DNA from: Halanaerobium saccharolyticum
GTDB taxonomy: Bacteria; Bacillota; Halanaerobiia; Halanaerobiales; Halanaerobiaceae
Reading direction: 5' to 3'
Length of the DNA: 64,000 nucleotides
NCBI RefSeq assembly: GCF_003053565.1
Contig: NZ_QAXS01000003.1
Coordinates: 62,001 to 126,000, forward strand
Shown here: positions 1 through 8,624 of the stretch, in pieces
Layout of the letters: each line of letters begins with the position of its first letter
Position numbering within the stretch: position 1 is the stretch's first letter
Notes under the pieces: model-generated
What the model saw: the letters and a program-made list of their open reading frames with translations, nothing else
The model's database searches: none
Told to the model about the DNA's origin: nothing
Program-made: the position numbers and the translations under genes

Positions 1-635
1 GTTTTTTTATCAAGATAAGTTAGGGCCAGCAGAAACACTTCTACCACTAGAAAAATTATTGTTAGTACCAGAAAAAATGTGTTCATCTCTCCCATAACCG
101 CCCAGAGAATAAATAAGGGGAGATTAAGCCAGCTGATTTTTTGAGTCATCCTGGGCCAGATCAGAGGATAATCAAGAAGCCTTCTAAACTCATCAAGATT
201 CCAATCTTCACCTCTACTTGCATAGATTTTATCAAAATCTTTACGGAAGTACTCAAAAATACCGCAGAATTCATAAACCTGATACCAGATAAAAATACTG
301 ATCAGCCAGAAAGTAAATAAATCAAGATTTTCAAGAATGAATATGGAATTTAAGCCCTGATAACGGCCACTAAAAACGACTAAAATAAAAAGGTAAAGAA
401 AAAACTCAGCCGCAAAAGTCAGCAGCGGGATTTTTATTTCCAGGGAAGCATTAAAATGCAATATTGCTTCAATTAGAAATAAAAAGAGCAGTAAATAGGA
501 TAGCATGTTTAAATTAAAAAAGTTAGAATTAATTTCAACTAAATAAAAAAACATCACTGCCAGAATAAAATAGAGCAGAACCCCCATAAAAGGATAAAGA
601 TAGCTGTATTTAAAATTATATTCTTTAGCTTTCAT
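1..635 (-). CDS. Multi-pass membrane protein, C-terminus off the window
   Basis: An uninterrupted minus-strand reading frame begins at an ATG at 635 and runs off the left edge, so the C-terminus is missing. The roughly 211 visible residues contain several hydrophobic segments separated by a short polar stretch (about residues 118-150). The gene overlaps the end of the DUF58 gene by 11 bases and so belongs to the MoxR/DUF58 operon. In such operons the third gene is often a TgpA/DUF3488 transglutaminase-like membrane protein, but no transglutaminase domain is visible in this part. I do not recognise the family from the sequence itself. The open frame and overlap are seen directly; the role is unknown. 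Confidence 0.75.
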   Translation of the reverse strand, partial: MKAKEYNFKYSYLYPFMGVLLYFILAVMFFYLVEINSNFFNLNMLSYLLLFLFLIEAILHFNASLEIKIPLLTFAAEFFLYLFILVVFSGRYQGLNSIFILENLDLFTFWLISIFIWYQVYEFCGIFEYFRKDFDKIYASRGEDWNLDEFRRLLDYPLIWPRMTQKISWLNLPLFILWAVMGEMNTFFLVLTIIFLVVEVFLLALTYLDKK

Positions 636-1959
636 GCAGATCACGCTCCTTCCTTAAGTGATGGATAGAAAGTGGTGCTGTAAAAAATCGGTACCTAAAT
701 TCTCGATGAACTACCTCATCTCCCATAATCATAATTTTAATATTATAGCCTCTTCGCATTAAATTTTCTACCACCTGCATCAATTGGCTGTCATCCTTTT
801 CTGTAAAAATAATCAGGGTTCCTCCCCAGGCTAAATCGAGCTCATCAGTCAGCAAATTAAGAAAATTATCCGCCTGAGATATATCAACCCGAGCAAGCAG
901 TTCAAGCAGCTGCTGCAGATGGCCATCTCCATTTCCTGATGGAAGTTTTAAATAGCTATCAAAGTCATGCTCCACGTCTTCTGCATCAGAGACAGAACTA
1001 TTTGCAATTTTATCATTAGCTGCCGCTTCTGAGTCTGAATTCTCATCTTTTTCACTTTCTGAATTCAGTTCAGTTTCAACTTCTCCTTCAGTTATTTTTG
1101 CCTGGTAGGCATTAAACGCCTCTCGGTTTTCACCTTCGATGACGGCATTACTCATAAATTTATAACTGTGACCAATTCGATTTAAATAATAGGCTATCGA
1201 AGCGGTGGCAGTGACTGCGAGTTCTGTTTTTCTTTCTAAAAATTTGTGGCCATAATCTTCCTGAGACATATTTAAAACCAGGGCTGTATCAATGGAAACC
1301 GTCGATTCATTCTTGCGGGATTTTAATTCTCCGGTTTTGGCTGAAGCCTTCCAGTGGATCTGATTCATCCTATCCGAACCCTGATATTCTCTGATACCTG
1401 CTGTTCGATAGGGGTCCTGGTAAATCGGCTGAGGCCATTTGGATTTCCCAAAGGGCAGCCTGGAGGCAAGTCCCAGTTCTTCTAAGTTCAAAATTTTGGG
1501 ATAGATATATACTTCCAGCTCTTTGAGCTCTCCTTTTGTCAGTTCATAACCCAAAAAATCTCCCATTTCCCATCTCAGCGGTCCAATTTTATAGAGCCCT
1601 CTCTTCTTTGCTTTCAGGCTAAAAGTCCACTCTTTTTTCTCGCCAGCTTTAAAATAACTTAAATGCTGTTCTTCCAGAGTAGTTAACTTTCCGGGTAAAT
1701 ACTCATCAAATTTGAGCCATAAAATTGGCAGAAAGCTGTTGTTTTCTACTTCAATAGTTACCTTAATTTCTTCATTATAAAACAAATGATCATTTTCCAG
1801 GTAATGATTTATTTTTAAGTTTTTGGAGATATTATAGTGGTAATATTTAATTGTAAAATGAAAGAGGAGGAAAAAATAAGCAAGCTTAAACAAAACTGTC
1901 CGCTGCAAAACTGCTCCTCCCAGATAGGTTACTAAACCTAAGGCAAAGAAATTAATCAA
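625..1959 (-). CDS. DUF58 domain protein
   Basis: A 444-residue protein with hydrophobic N-terminal segments (about residues 1-35) and a large soluble part. The DUF58 signature is clear: GIREYQGSD at about 188-196 followed by IHWKASA at about 201-207. The C-terminal part (about 240-430) would form the usual vWA-like half, here carrying an acidic Glu/Ser/Asp-rich insertion near residues 290-340. The start is TTG, preceded by GAGGTG at good spacing, and overlaps the MoxR stop by 8 bases. DUF58 proteins work with MoxR ATPases, probably in assembly or maturation of envelope or metal-dependent complexes; the target here is not known. The acidic insertion may reflect salt adaptation. Confidence 0.9.
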   Translation of the reverse strand: MINFFALGLVTYLGGAVLQRTVLFKLAYFFLLFHFTIKYYHYNISKNLKINHYLENDHLFYNEEIKVTIEVENNSFLPILWLKFDEYLPGKLTTLEEQHLSYFKAGEKKEWTFSLKAKKRGLYKIGPLRWEMGDFLGYELTKGELKELEVYIYPKILNLEELGLASRLPFGKSKWPQPIYQDPYRTAGIREYQGSDRMNQIHWKASAKTGELKSRKNESTVSIDTALVLNMSQEDYGHKFLERKTELAVTATASIAYYLNRIGHSYKFMSNAVIEGENREAFNAYQAKITEGEVETELNSESEKDENSDSEAAANDKIANSSVSDAEDVEHDFDSYLKLPSGNGDGHLQQLLELLARVDISQADNFLNLLTDELDLAWGGTLIIFTEKDDSQLMQVVENLMRRGYNIKIMIMGDEVVHREFRYRFFTAPLSIHHLRKERDLHES

Positions 1960-2890
1960 TTACTGGCACCTCGGTTCTTCTGATAATCTCCTTCACAATC
2001 TTTTCTTTATCTGCACCTCTAAGTCTGCTTTTTGATTTAATAATAATTCGGTGAGCTAAAACTGCAGCTGCAATTTCTTTAATGTCATCAGGAATAATAT
2101 AATCCCGCTCATTAATTACTGCCCAGGCCTGAGCCATTTTCATCAGGGCAATACTTCCGCGGGGACTGGCTCCCAGCTCTAGATCACTATGACTGCGGCT
2201 CTGATTGACCAGCTCAACAATATATTTTCGCAGCTTCTGATCAACATGTACCTTTTTGACATCAGACTGCAGCTCAATAAATTCTTGATCGGTCATTACA
2301 GCCTCCAATTTTTCCACCGGATGCTCAAGCTGCAAATTTTTCAAAATCATCTGTTCTTCTGCTTCGGCTGGATAACCAATCTCCAACCTGATTAAAAAAC
2401 GATCAAGCTGAGCTTCAGGCAGGGGAAAAGTCCCATCATATTCAATGGGGTTCTGGGTTGCCATTACTATAAAAGGATCTGACAGCCTGCGGCTAACCCC
2501 CTCGACTGTAATCTGCTTTTCTGCCATACTCTCCAGCAGTGCTGACTGAGTTCTTGGCGTAGCTCTATTTATCTCATCAGCCAAAACAACCTGAGAAAGG
2601 ATTGGCCCCTCTCTAAATTCAAATTCATTAGTTTTTTGATTATAAATTGAAACTCCAGTGATATCTGAAGGTAGTAGATCCGGAGTAAACTGAACTCGTT
2701 TAAATGAACAGCCAATTGAGCGGGCCAGTGAGCGGACAAGTATAGTTTTCCCAACTCCAGGAACATCTTCAAATAGGATGTGCCCTTCAGCCATCATCGC
2801 TGCTAAAGCCAATTTTATTACTCTATTTTTACCCAGAATTACTTCTTCCACATTGTCAATAATTTTCTGTACTTTTTCTATATTCTGCAA
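1952..2890 (-). CDS. MoxR-family AAA+ ATPase
   Basis: A 312-residue AAA_3/MoxR ATPase. Walker A is VPGVGKT (about 43-49), Walker B VVLADEINRA (about 101-110), sensor 1 ATQNP (about 144-148) and the family motif LPEAQLDRF at about 157-165. Length and motif spacing match the family, and the protein looks intact. It starts with TTG behind an AGGTGG ribosome site. It overlaps the DUF58 gene, and the pair with the next membrane gene forms the standard MoxR/DUF58 chaperone-like module. The ATPase role follows from the family; the client is not inferable here. Confidence 0.93.
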   Translation of the reverse strand: MQNIEKVQKIIDNVEEVILGKNRVIKLALAAMMAEGHILFEDVPGVGKTILVRSLARSIGCSFKRVQFTPDLLPSDITGVSIYNQKTNEFEFREGPILSQVVLADEINRATPRTQSALLESMAEKQITVEGVSRRLSDPFIVMATQNPIEYDGTFPLPEAQLDRFLIRLEIGYPAEAEEQMILKNLQLEHPVEKLEAVMTDQEFIELQSDVKKVHVDQKLRKYIVELVNQSRSHSDLELGASPRGSIALMKMAQAWAVINERDYIIPDDIKEIAAAVLAHRIIIKSKSRLRGADKEKIVKEIIRRTEVPVID

Positions 2891-2937
2891 TTATTCCACC
2901 TCTTTTTGTCTTTTTATATTTATTTGAACCATATTTA

Positions 2938-2979
2938 TTTGAACCAGGTCCAAAATGGCCATTTTGGACCTGGTTCAAA
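2938..2979. repeat. 42-bp perfect palindrome (GGTACC/AGGTCC family)
   Basis: A perfect inverted repeat with 21-base arms and no loop, centred on TGGCCA. Its core arm ACCAGGTCCAAAA recurs in a second palindrome at 4298-4329, so the two copies bracket the LarA-family gene. There is no long T-run on either side, so a simple intrinsic terminator is not the obvious reading, although a transcript would fold strongly here. Confidence 0.85.
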
Positions 2980-2995
2980 AGATATTTTTAACATA

Positions 2996-4246
2996 TTATT
3001 TCACCACAGGAACAGTTAGGCTTCCTTGAGGCATTATATAAACTGAATAATCAGCACCGTGTTTTTCTTTAAGGAAATCGACTGCCTCCTGGATATTTTC
3101 CATTTTACTGGCAAAAATATTCTCTGTTCTTTCTTTTGTCAGACTGGAAATTAATATTATCTCTTTTTCTGCTGCTACTTTTGAGATTGCAAAGGCTTTA
3201 TGACCACCAATTAGAAACTTTTCTTTAATTCGATCTACATTATCTTCAGGGTTTTGAGCTTCATTCATCCACATTTCAAAACGCTCTTCTCCATAACCTT
3301 CCGAGCATTCTGCCACCCAGATAATTGTACCACCCTTTTTTACCGCATGGTCGGCATGATCGAGAGCTTTCTGGGCCTGATAGATGTTAATATCACGGGG
3401 AAAACCACCTGAACTGACAACTGCTGCATCAGCTTTTTCTGCCAGATTTAAATGATACATCTCTGCTGAAATATCAATGCCAGCCTCCCAGGCCTGACGG
3501 TAATCACCAGCAACTACTTTTACTATCTCTCGTTCACTGTTTGTCACCACATTAAGTATATAGTCCACACCCAGCATCTCTGCTGCTTCAAACATTTCTC
3601 TGCTGATAGGATTATTTTCTAAAGCGGGCTGTTCTTCAATTACCTCGACCATCATCGCGTGATTATTTTCAATACTATCTCTGCCGGCAACTCCTGGTAA
3701 AATTGATTTTCGACCTCCAGAAAAGCCAGCCATATAGTGGGGCAAAATGACTCCTGTTGTGATTACAAAATCAGCTTCAGCAACTTTTTTATTAATCTTT
3801 AACTGATTACCGGTGCTCAATTTTCCTAAGTCAGCTAAATTCTGATCACAATTGTGGTGAATAAAATTATAACTGCTGTCAATTTCTCTGCCAAAGATTT
3901 CTCGATTCTGTTCAGCAGAATGAGCAGAGTGAACTCCTGTAGCAATCACAAAAGTCACCTGCTCCTTTTTAATTCCTGCCTCAGCAATAGTCTTCAGCAG
4001 TGGAGGCAGCATATAATTATAAGGGGTAAAGCGGGTTACATCATTAACTATAATTACCAGCTCATTTATTTCTCTAAGCTGCAGAAGCTCTGACAGTGGA
4101 GCTGAGCCAATTGAGTCTTCAAGGGAATCTTCTACTGCTGACATTGGGTCAGCCAGACCTTCTTTTTCATTTGCTTTTAAAATATCCAATACTCTGCTGC
4201 TTTCAATCTCAAATTCTAAATTCTTTCTACCATACTTTAATTTCAT
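2996..4246 (-). CDS. larA: LarA/DUF2088 family protein (lactate-racemase-like)
   Basis: A 416-residue protein of the LarA family, whose founding member is a lactate racemase using the nickel-pincer NPN cofactor. Visible signatures are NDVTRFTP (about 68-75), GVHSAH (about 104-109) and the long conserved stretch HYMAGFSGGRK (about 170-180) followed by ILPGVAGRDSI. In known LarA proteins the His and Lys of this region bind or carry the cofactor. Family members act on various alpha-hydroxy acids, so the substrate is uncertain. No larB, larC or larE is in view. The gene lies between two similar palindromes and just downstream of ahcY. The start is ATG with a GGAG site. Confidence 0.85.
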   Translation of the reverse strand: MKLKYGRKNLEFEIESSRVLDILKANEKEGLADPMSAVEDSLEDSIGSAPLSELLQLREINELVIIVNDVTRFTPYNYMLPPLLKTIAEAGIKKEQVTFVIATGVHSAHSAEQNREIFGREIDSSYNFIHHNCDQNLADLGKLSTGNQLKINKKVAEADFVITTGVILPHYMAGFSGGRKSILPGVAGRDSIENNHAMMVEVIEEQPALENNPISREMFEAAEMLGVDYILNVVTNSEREIVKVVAGDYRQAWEAGIDISAEMYHLNLAEKADAAVVSSGGFPRDINIYQAQKALDHADHAVKKGGTIIWVAECSEGYGEERFEMWMNEAQNPEDNVDRIKEKFLIGGHKAFAISKVAAEKEIILISSLTKERTENIFASKMENIQEAVDFLKEKHGADYSVYIMPQGSLTVPVVK

Positions 4247-4297
4247 TTCTGCTCTACTACTCCTTACTTTTTCCTATTTGTGAATTGTTTCTTTATA

Positions 4298-4329
4298 ACC
4301 AGGTCCAAAACGGCCGTTTTGGACCTGGT
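4298..4329. repeat. 32-bp perfect palindrome, second copy
   Basis: A perfect inverted repeat with 16-base arms centred on CGGCCG, between ahcY and the larA-like gene. The arm is ACCAGGTCCAAAACGG, nearly identical to the palindrome at 2938-2979. It sits between the ahcY stop and the next start, so it may separate or stabilise the two messages. Confidence 0.85.
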
Positions 4330-4340
4330 ACCAAAAATAT

Positions 4341-5591
4341 TTATTCAGTCCAGCTGTTGATATAATCTTCCTGCTCATCAGTTAATTGATCAATTTCGAC
4401 GCCTAAAGATTTCAATTTATATTCAGCCACCATATTATCAATGTCATCAGGTATATTATACACCTGGGCATCTAAATTCTGATTGTGGTTTAGATGCAGC
4501 AGTGAAGATAACTGCAGGGCAAACGTCATATCCATAATTTCTGCCGGATGTCCATCTCCGGCTGCCAGATTAACCAGACGTCCATCAGCCAGGAGATACA
4601 GCTTGCGGCCATCTGCCATTTCAAATTTCCTGATATTTTTTCTGGACTCACTTACTTCGACCGCCAGCCTGTTTAAAGCTGGTTTGGAGACTTCAACATC
4701 AAAGTGGCCTGCATTTGCCATAATAGCTCCATCTTTCATTACCTTAAGATCTTCTTCGTCGATTACATTTTTACAGCCTGTAACAGTAATAAAGAAATCA
4801 CCCTTTTTAGCTGCTTCCCGCATTGGCATTACCTCAAAACCATCCATCCAGGCTTCGCTGGCCTTAATCGGATCGATTTCAGTTACAATTACTCGGGCAC
4901 CTAATCCTTTAGCCCGCATGGCAACACCTTTGCCACACCAGCCATAACCAGCCACTACCGCGGTTTTACCAGCCACTACCAGATTAGTCGTCCGCATAAT
5001 TCCATCCCAGACCGACTGACCGGTACCATAGCGGTTATCAAAAAGTGATTTGCATTTTGCATCATTAACTGCCATCATTGGAAAAGCCAGAGTTCCATCA
5101 CCTTCCATTGCTTCCAGGCGGTGAATTCCAGTAGTAGTCTCTTCTGCCCCACCAATGATATTTTCTAAGAGTTCTCTTCTCTCTGTATGTAGAGTCTCAA
5201 CCATATCGCCACCATCATCAATAATCAGATCCGGCTCAATATTTAAAACCATATTTAAATGCTCTTTATACTCTTCAGGTGTGGAGCCATACCAGCTGTG
5301 AACCATCACACCGTGGGCTGCAAGACCTGCAGCTACATCATCCTGAGTAGAAAGTGGATTACTGCCGGCAATAGCCACATCTGCTCCCAGCTGACTGATC
5401 ACATAAGCCATATAGGCAGTTTTAGCCTCTAAATGAAGGCAGATTGCCACTTTTTTACCTGCCAGCGGCTGTGATTCCTGGTGTTCTTTTAAAATTTCAT
5501 TTAAAATATCCATTTTATCAGCTACCCACTGAATTTTGCGCCAGCCCTCTTCAGCCAGTTCCGGACTTCTTAATGTTGATTTATCTAGCAT
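4341..5591 (-). CDS. ahcY: S-adenosylhomocysteine hydrolase
   Basis: A 416-residue protein converting S-adenosylhomocysteine to homocysteine and adenosine in the activated methyl cycle, in the cytoplasm with bound NAD. Conserved stretches are CLHLEAKTA (about 51-59), EETTTGIHRL (about 150-159), NDAKCKSLFDN (about 176-186) and the NAD-binding GYGWCGKG (about 215-222). The C-terminus (after about 380) is shorter than in plant or animal enzymes, as usual for the compact bacterial/archaeal form. ATG start behind TAAGGAGGAG. About 185 bases upstream separate it from the disrupted DUF3267 gene; no SAH or SAM riboswitch was recognised there. Confidence 0.96.
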   Translation of the reverse strand: MLDKSTLRSPELAEEGWRKIQWVADKMDILNEILKEHQESQPLAGKKVAICLHLEAKTAYMAYVISQLGADVAIAGSNPLSTQDDVAAGLAAHGVMVHSWYGSTPEEYKEHLNMVLNIEPDLIIDDGGDMVETLHTERRELLENIIGGAEETTTGIHRLEAMEGDGTLAFPMMAVNDAKCKSLFDNRYGTGQSVWDGIMRTTNLVVAGKTAVVAGYGWCGKGVAMRAKGLGARVIVTEIDPIKASEAWMDGFEVMPMREAAKKGDFFITVTGCKNVIDEEDLKVMKDGAIMANAGHFDVEVSKPALNRLAVEVSESRKNIRKFEMADGRKLYLLADGRLVNLAAGDGHPAEIMDMTFALQLSSLLHLNHNQNLDAQVYNIPDDIDNMVAEYKLKSLGVEIDQLTDEQEDYINSWTE

Positions 5592-6254
5592 AATTACTCC
5601 TCCTTATTGATTTAACTAAAATTAGCTCTTACAAAATAATACTATAATTTCAGTCAGATAATTTACTTCGAGATTATTATTAAAATTTCAATAAATTATC
5701 CGAATTTTCCTCTTATTTATATTTTATCATAGATTAGGGCAATGAAAAGAAAAATCAGTTAAAACTACATATTTTTTATACTTCCTTCCAGAAAACTCTG
5801 GCAGTATCAGTTTTCACAACCGAATTCTTTGGTACCTGACTGAAAATTAAAATAGAGTAAAATATATCACCTGCTCCTCCAATGGAATTCAGAACTGCTA
5901 AAATAGCTAAATATATATAATTTAATTCGAAGACAGAAATTAATAAAACTGGAATTACAGTTAGTATAAATAGAGGCGCCAGCATAGCAATTATAATTCT
6001 ATCTCTTTTTAGAGGTAAATCATAATAAGAGTAAAAGACAAATTTCTTCGGCCAGAAACCAAAAATACTTTTGTCAGAAAGACCAAAATTGGGGTACAGT
6101 AGGGCATGACAAACTTCGTGTAAGGGGATTAATAAAAATACTATGTACCAGTTGTCCATATAGTTACTGTAAATTTCCCTAATTGATATAATTTCTTTAA
6201 TAAATTGATAAAAAAATGTACTGATTAAAATTCCAAAAGGTAACGTCAAGTATT

Positions 6255-7561
6255 TTGTGTAAATAAATTAATATCTTTCTTCAAATAGTTGAATTAGTTT
6301 TTCTCGAGCAGCTAAAAATCCTTTTAATCTTCTCTCTGACCATTTATAATTGTAGTCTATGATCTTAAGATATAAGATTTTTTCTGCTGCTTTTTCATTC
6401 GGTAAACTGTTCATTGTTTTAAGTCTTTTTCTGATTTCCTTATTGGCTCTTTCAATCCAGTTAGTTGTATAAATTGACTTCTGAATACTATCTGGATATT
6501 TGTAGAAAGCAAACAATTCATCTTTATCTTCAAACCAGCTTTGAGCTAAGTGAGGATAGAGTTTATCCCACTTTGAGCTGAAATCATTTAAGGCCTGCTC
6601 TGCATACTCTCTGCTGGGAGCTTTGTAAATTTTCTTTAGATCTGTAACAATTTCATCTGTATGTTTTTTCTTGACTTTATGAAGAGTATTTCGAATCTTG
6701 TGAACTACACAGCGTTGAACATCAGCTTTTGGATATACTTTAAGGAATGAGTCAGTTAATCCTGGTAGACCATCCATAACACCCAAAAGCACCTGTTCTA
6801 CACCTCTGGATTTCAGGTTCATTAATACTTCCTGCCAGAGTGCAGCTGATTCTGTTACACCAATGTAGAAGTCCAGAATCTCTCTATAGCCTTCTTCATT
6901 AATTCCAATGATTATATATGCTGATTCATTGCCAACATGCTCTCGGCGGATCTTGATGCTTAGAGCATCAATAAAGATTACGCTATAGCGCTTTTCTAAG
7001 GGTCTTTTTTTCCACTGTTCAATTTCTTTTAATGCTATATCTGTCAGATTGCTGACACTGGTAGCACTGTATTTTTGACCATACATTTTCTCAATTAAAT
7101 CAGCTATATCTCGAGTGGATAGACCTCTGGCATACATCTGGATTACAGTCTGTTCCAGCCAGTTATCACGACGTTTATATGGCTCAAAAAGAGCAGTTTG
7201 AAAATCATTGTTTCTATCTCTTGGAACTTCTAAATTTTCAATGACACCATATTTAGTCTGTAAATTACGAGAATAATTACCATTGCGGCTGTTGCCAGAG
7301 TTCTTACCAGCAGAATCATATTTATCGTAATTTAGAAATTCAGTTAATTCACCTTTAAGCATTTTTTCGATAAAATTTTTGATCAAATCATTAATCATAT
7401 CGTCAAAATTCACTTGACCATTGTTGGGTTTTTCAGTTATACTTTTCATGAGGAGTCCTCCTTGTGGTTGTGTTTTTTATTTTGTCAATAAATATATTCA
7501 ACCACTCAAAGAAGGATTCCTCTTTTTATTTAAAAAAATTATCATAATTTTATTTACACAA
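6255..7561 (-). mobile_element. IS256-family insertion sequence
   Basis: A 1.3-kb element holding one transposase gene. Imperfect terminal inverted repeats are visible: TTGTGTAAATAAATTA at the left end (from 6255) and, read inward from the right end (from 7561), TTGTGTAAATAAAATTA. Size and transposase type fit IS256. A direct target duplication of 8-9 bases is not evident, so the exact ends are uncertain by a few bases. It interrupts a DUF3267 gene on the same strand. Confidence 0.85.
6268..7449 (-). CDS. IS256-family (Mutator-type) transposase
   Basis: A 393-residue complete transposase. The DDE residues can be placed: D161 in FIDALSIKIR, D226 in GVMDGLPGL and E333 in TTNWIERANKEIRKR. The family C/H motif RCVVHKIRN lies at about 246-254. 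The N-terminal part contains the conserved EVPRDRN stretch (about 74-80) and the RGLSTRDIADLIE helix region. The ATG has a strong AGGAGGACTCCTC-type upstream site. The stop codon lies within the left terminal repeat. Nothing suggests inactivation, so the element could be mobile. Confidence 0.95.
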   Translation of the reverse strand: MKSITEKPNNGQVNFDDMINDLIKNFIEKMLKGELTEFLNYDKYDSAGKNSGNSRNGNYSRNLQTKYGVIENLEVPRDRNNDFQTALFEPYKRRDNWLEQTVIQMYARGLSTRDIADLIEKMYGQKYSATSVSNLTDIALKEIEQWKKRPLEKRYSVIFIDALSIKIRREHVGNESAYIIIGINEEGYREILDFYIGVTESAALWQEVLMNLKSRGVEQVLLGVMDGLPGLTDSFLKVYPKADVQRCVVHKIRNTLHKVKKKHTDEIVTDLKKIYKAPSREYAEQALNDFSSKWDKLYPHLAQSWFEDKDELFAFYKYPDSIQKSIYTTNWIERANKEIRKRLKTMNSLPNEKAAEKILYLKIIDYNYKWSERRLKGFLAAREKLIQLFEERY

Positions 7562-7855
7562 CTTATTATACATTACTTTCCAAAACCTAATATTAGTATT
7601 TTAAAAATAAAAAAACTTGAGATGTTTTCTAGTTCTTTCCAGTCTTCATTCTGCGATAATTCTTCTAAATCTGTTGGTATTCCCAGCTTAAATTTCATCA
7701 AATCTCTCCCCTTAATTTTTTTAAGTTATATTTTTTCTTATTATATAAGATCTTAGCTGAATATAAAAAGTTTTTAGCTAAAAGGTTAATCTCAAAGCCC
7801 GACTGGCCTTTAGAACAGGATAAGTTGTCTTAATTCATTTTGCCACTCACAGAAT

Positions 7856-7885
7856 ACGACTTAGACTCTCAAAACTGCGACTTAG
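7856..7885 (+). promoter_or_regulatory. Candidate LytTR operator: 9-bp direct repeat, 21-bp period
   Basis: The sequence (A/G)CGACTTAG occurs twice, at 7856-7864 and 7877-7885, start-to-start 21 bases (9 plus a 12-base spacer, two helical turns). Paired direct repeats with this geometry are how LytTR domains bind DNA. The site lies about 75 bases upstream of the putative promoter of the LytTR gene that follows. Geometry is seen; binding is inferred. Confidence 0.5.
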
Positions 7886-7961
7886 CTAAAAGCTGTTTTT
7901 TAATTCTACAGGAAGTGATATTCTGTATTTAAGCAAAAAAGTAGCTTATCAGAAATAAAAC

Positions 7962-7991
7962 TTTACTTTGGCTAACTTTTATTAATATAAT
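7962..7991 (+). promoter_or_regulatory. Putative sigma-A promoter of the LytTR operon
   Basis: TTTACT at 7962-7967 and a consensus TATAAT at 7986-7991, separated by 18 bases, about 65 bases before the LytTR start codon. The remainder of 7757-8056 shows no gene. Confidence 0.55.
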
Positions 7992-8056
7992 TAAGATAAT
8001 GTGTAATTTTTTGAAAATAATTCTAAAGCAAACAGAAAATCTGGAGGCAAATAATT

Positions 8057-8614
8057 ATGAAAGTAAAATTGATCTGTTCTGATCCATACCAGCTTTTATT
8101 AAAAGATTTTTTGGAAGCCAGAGATTTTGAGATTTCCAAGCAGGCAGAGCTGGCACTGGTTGAAAATGGAGAGGAAATTCCTGAAAACGGAATCAGCATT
8201 GTTTTTAACCCTCAAAAAATTGAGCAGTTAATTTCATTTTTAGAAAATAAACTTTTAAATCAGGCTTCAGAAAAAGAAAAATCACTGCAGGATCATTTAA
8301 TCGGTCAGCTGGATGAAAATTATGAAATTATAAATTATCAGGATATTATACTTTGTGCAGCTCAAAATAGCATTATCTATGCTCTAACCAAAGATAAAAA
8401 ATATCGAGTTAAGGAAAAATTATATCAGCTGGAAGAAGAACTGGCTGTCGAAGGTTTTGTCAGAATCAACAAGTCAGAGATAGTTAATATTCTACATATA
8501 AAAGAAATTGTTCCCTGGTTTAATGGCCGCCTGCTGCTGAAATTAACTAATAAAAAGGAAGTTGAAGTTTCGCGCAGTTATGCTGGTGCTTTTAAAGACT
8601 ATTTAGGTTTATAA
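8057..8614 (+). CDS. LytTR-domain transcriptional regulator
   Basis: A 185-residue DNA-binding regulator. The C-terminal half (about 85-185) is a LytTR domain, recognisable from the pattern YQDIILCAAQNS, then FVRINKSEIVNI and GRLLLKLTNKKEVEVSRSY. The N-terminal 75 residues are not a response-regulator receiver (no phospho-acceptor Asp in a receiver context). This architecture is common in LytTR genes paired with DUF3021 membrane proteins, as here with the next gene 10 bases downstream. The ATG has GGAGGC upstream. Probably autoregulatory, given the direct repeat upstream. Confidence 0.9.
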   Translation: MKVKLICSDPYQLLLKDFLEARDFEISKQAELALVENGEEIPENGISIVFNPQKIEQLISFLENKLLNQASEKEKSLQDHLIGQLDENYEIINYQDIILCAAQNSIIYALTKDKKYRVKEKLYQLEEELAVEGFVRINKSEIVNILHIKEIVPWFNGRLLLKLTNKKEVEVSRSYAGAFKDYLGL

Positions 8615-8624
8615 GGAGGTAAGA

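Larger units (their letters stand above)
5776..7698 (-). pseudogene. DUF3267 metalloprotease-like gene split by an IS256-family element
   Basis: The gene starts with ATG at 7698 behind AGGGGAGAG and reads 41 residues (beginning MKFKLGIPTDLEELS) before a stop at 7573-7575. The insertion sequence then lies at about 6255-7561. The rest continues at 6254-5776 as about 157 residues with four or so membrane segments and a zincin motif, PLHEVCHALLY (HEVCH about 44 residues into this fragment), typical of DUF3267. The downstream piece could only start at a TTG (6249) without a convincing ribosome site. No clean target duplication is visible, and the first part stops 11 bases before the element, so some decay occurred. 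The family assignment rests on the HExxH-type motif and membrane layout. Confidence 0.75.

Noticed and set aside
4483-4947. A 154-codon plus-strand reading frame opposite ahcY
   Set aside because: It lies wholly inside the well-supported ahcY gene, has no ribosome site and no family features.
5592-5775. SAH or SAM riboswitch before ahcY
   Set aside because: The AT-rich stretch has no conserved aptamer motifs.
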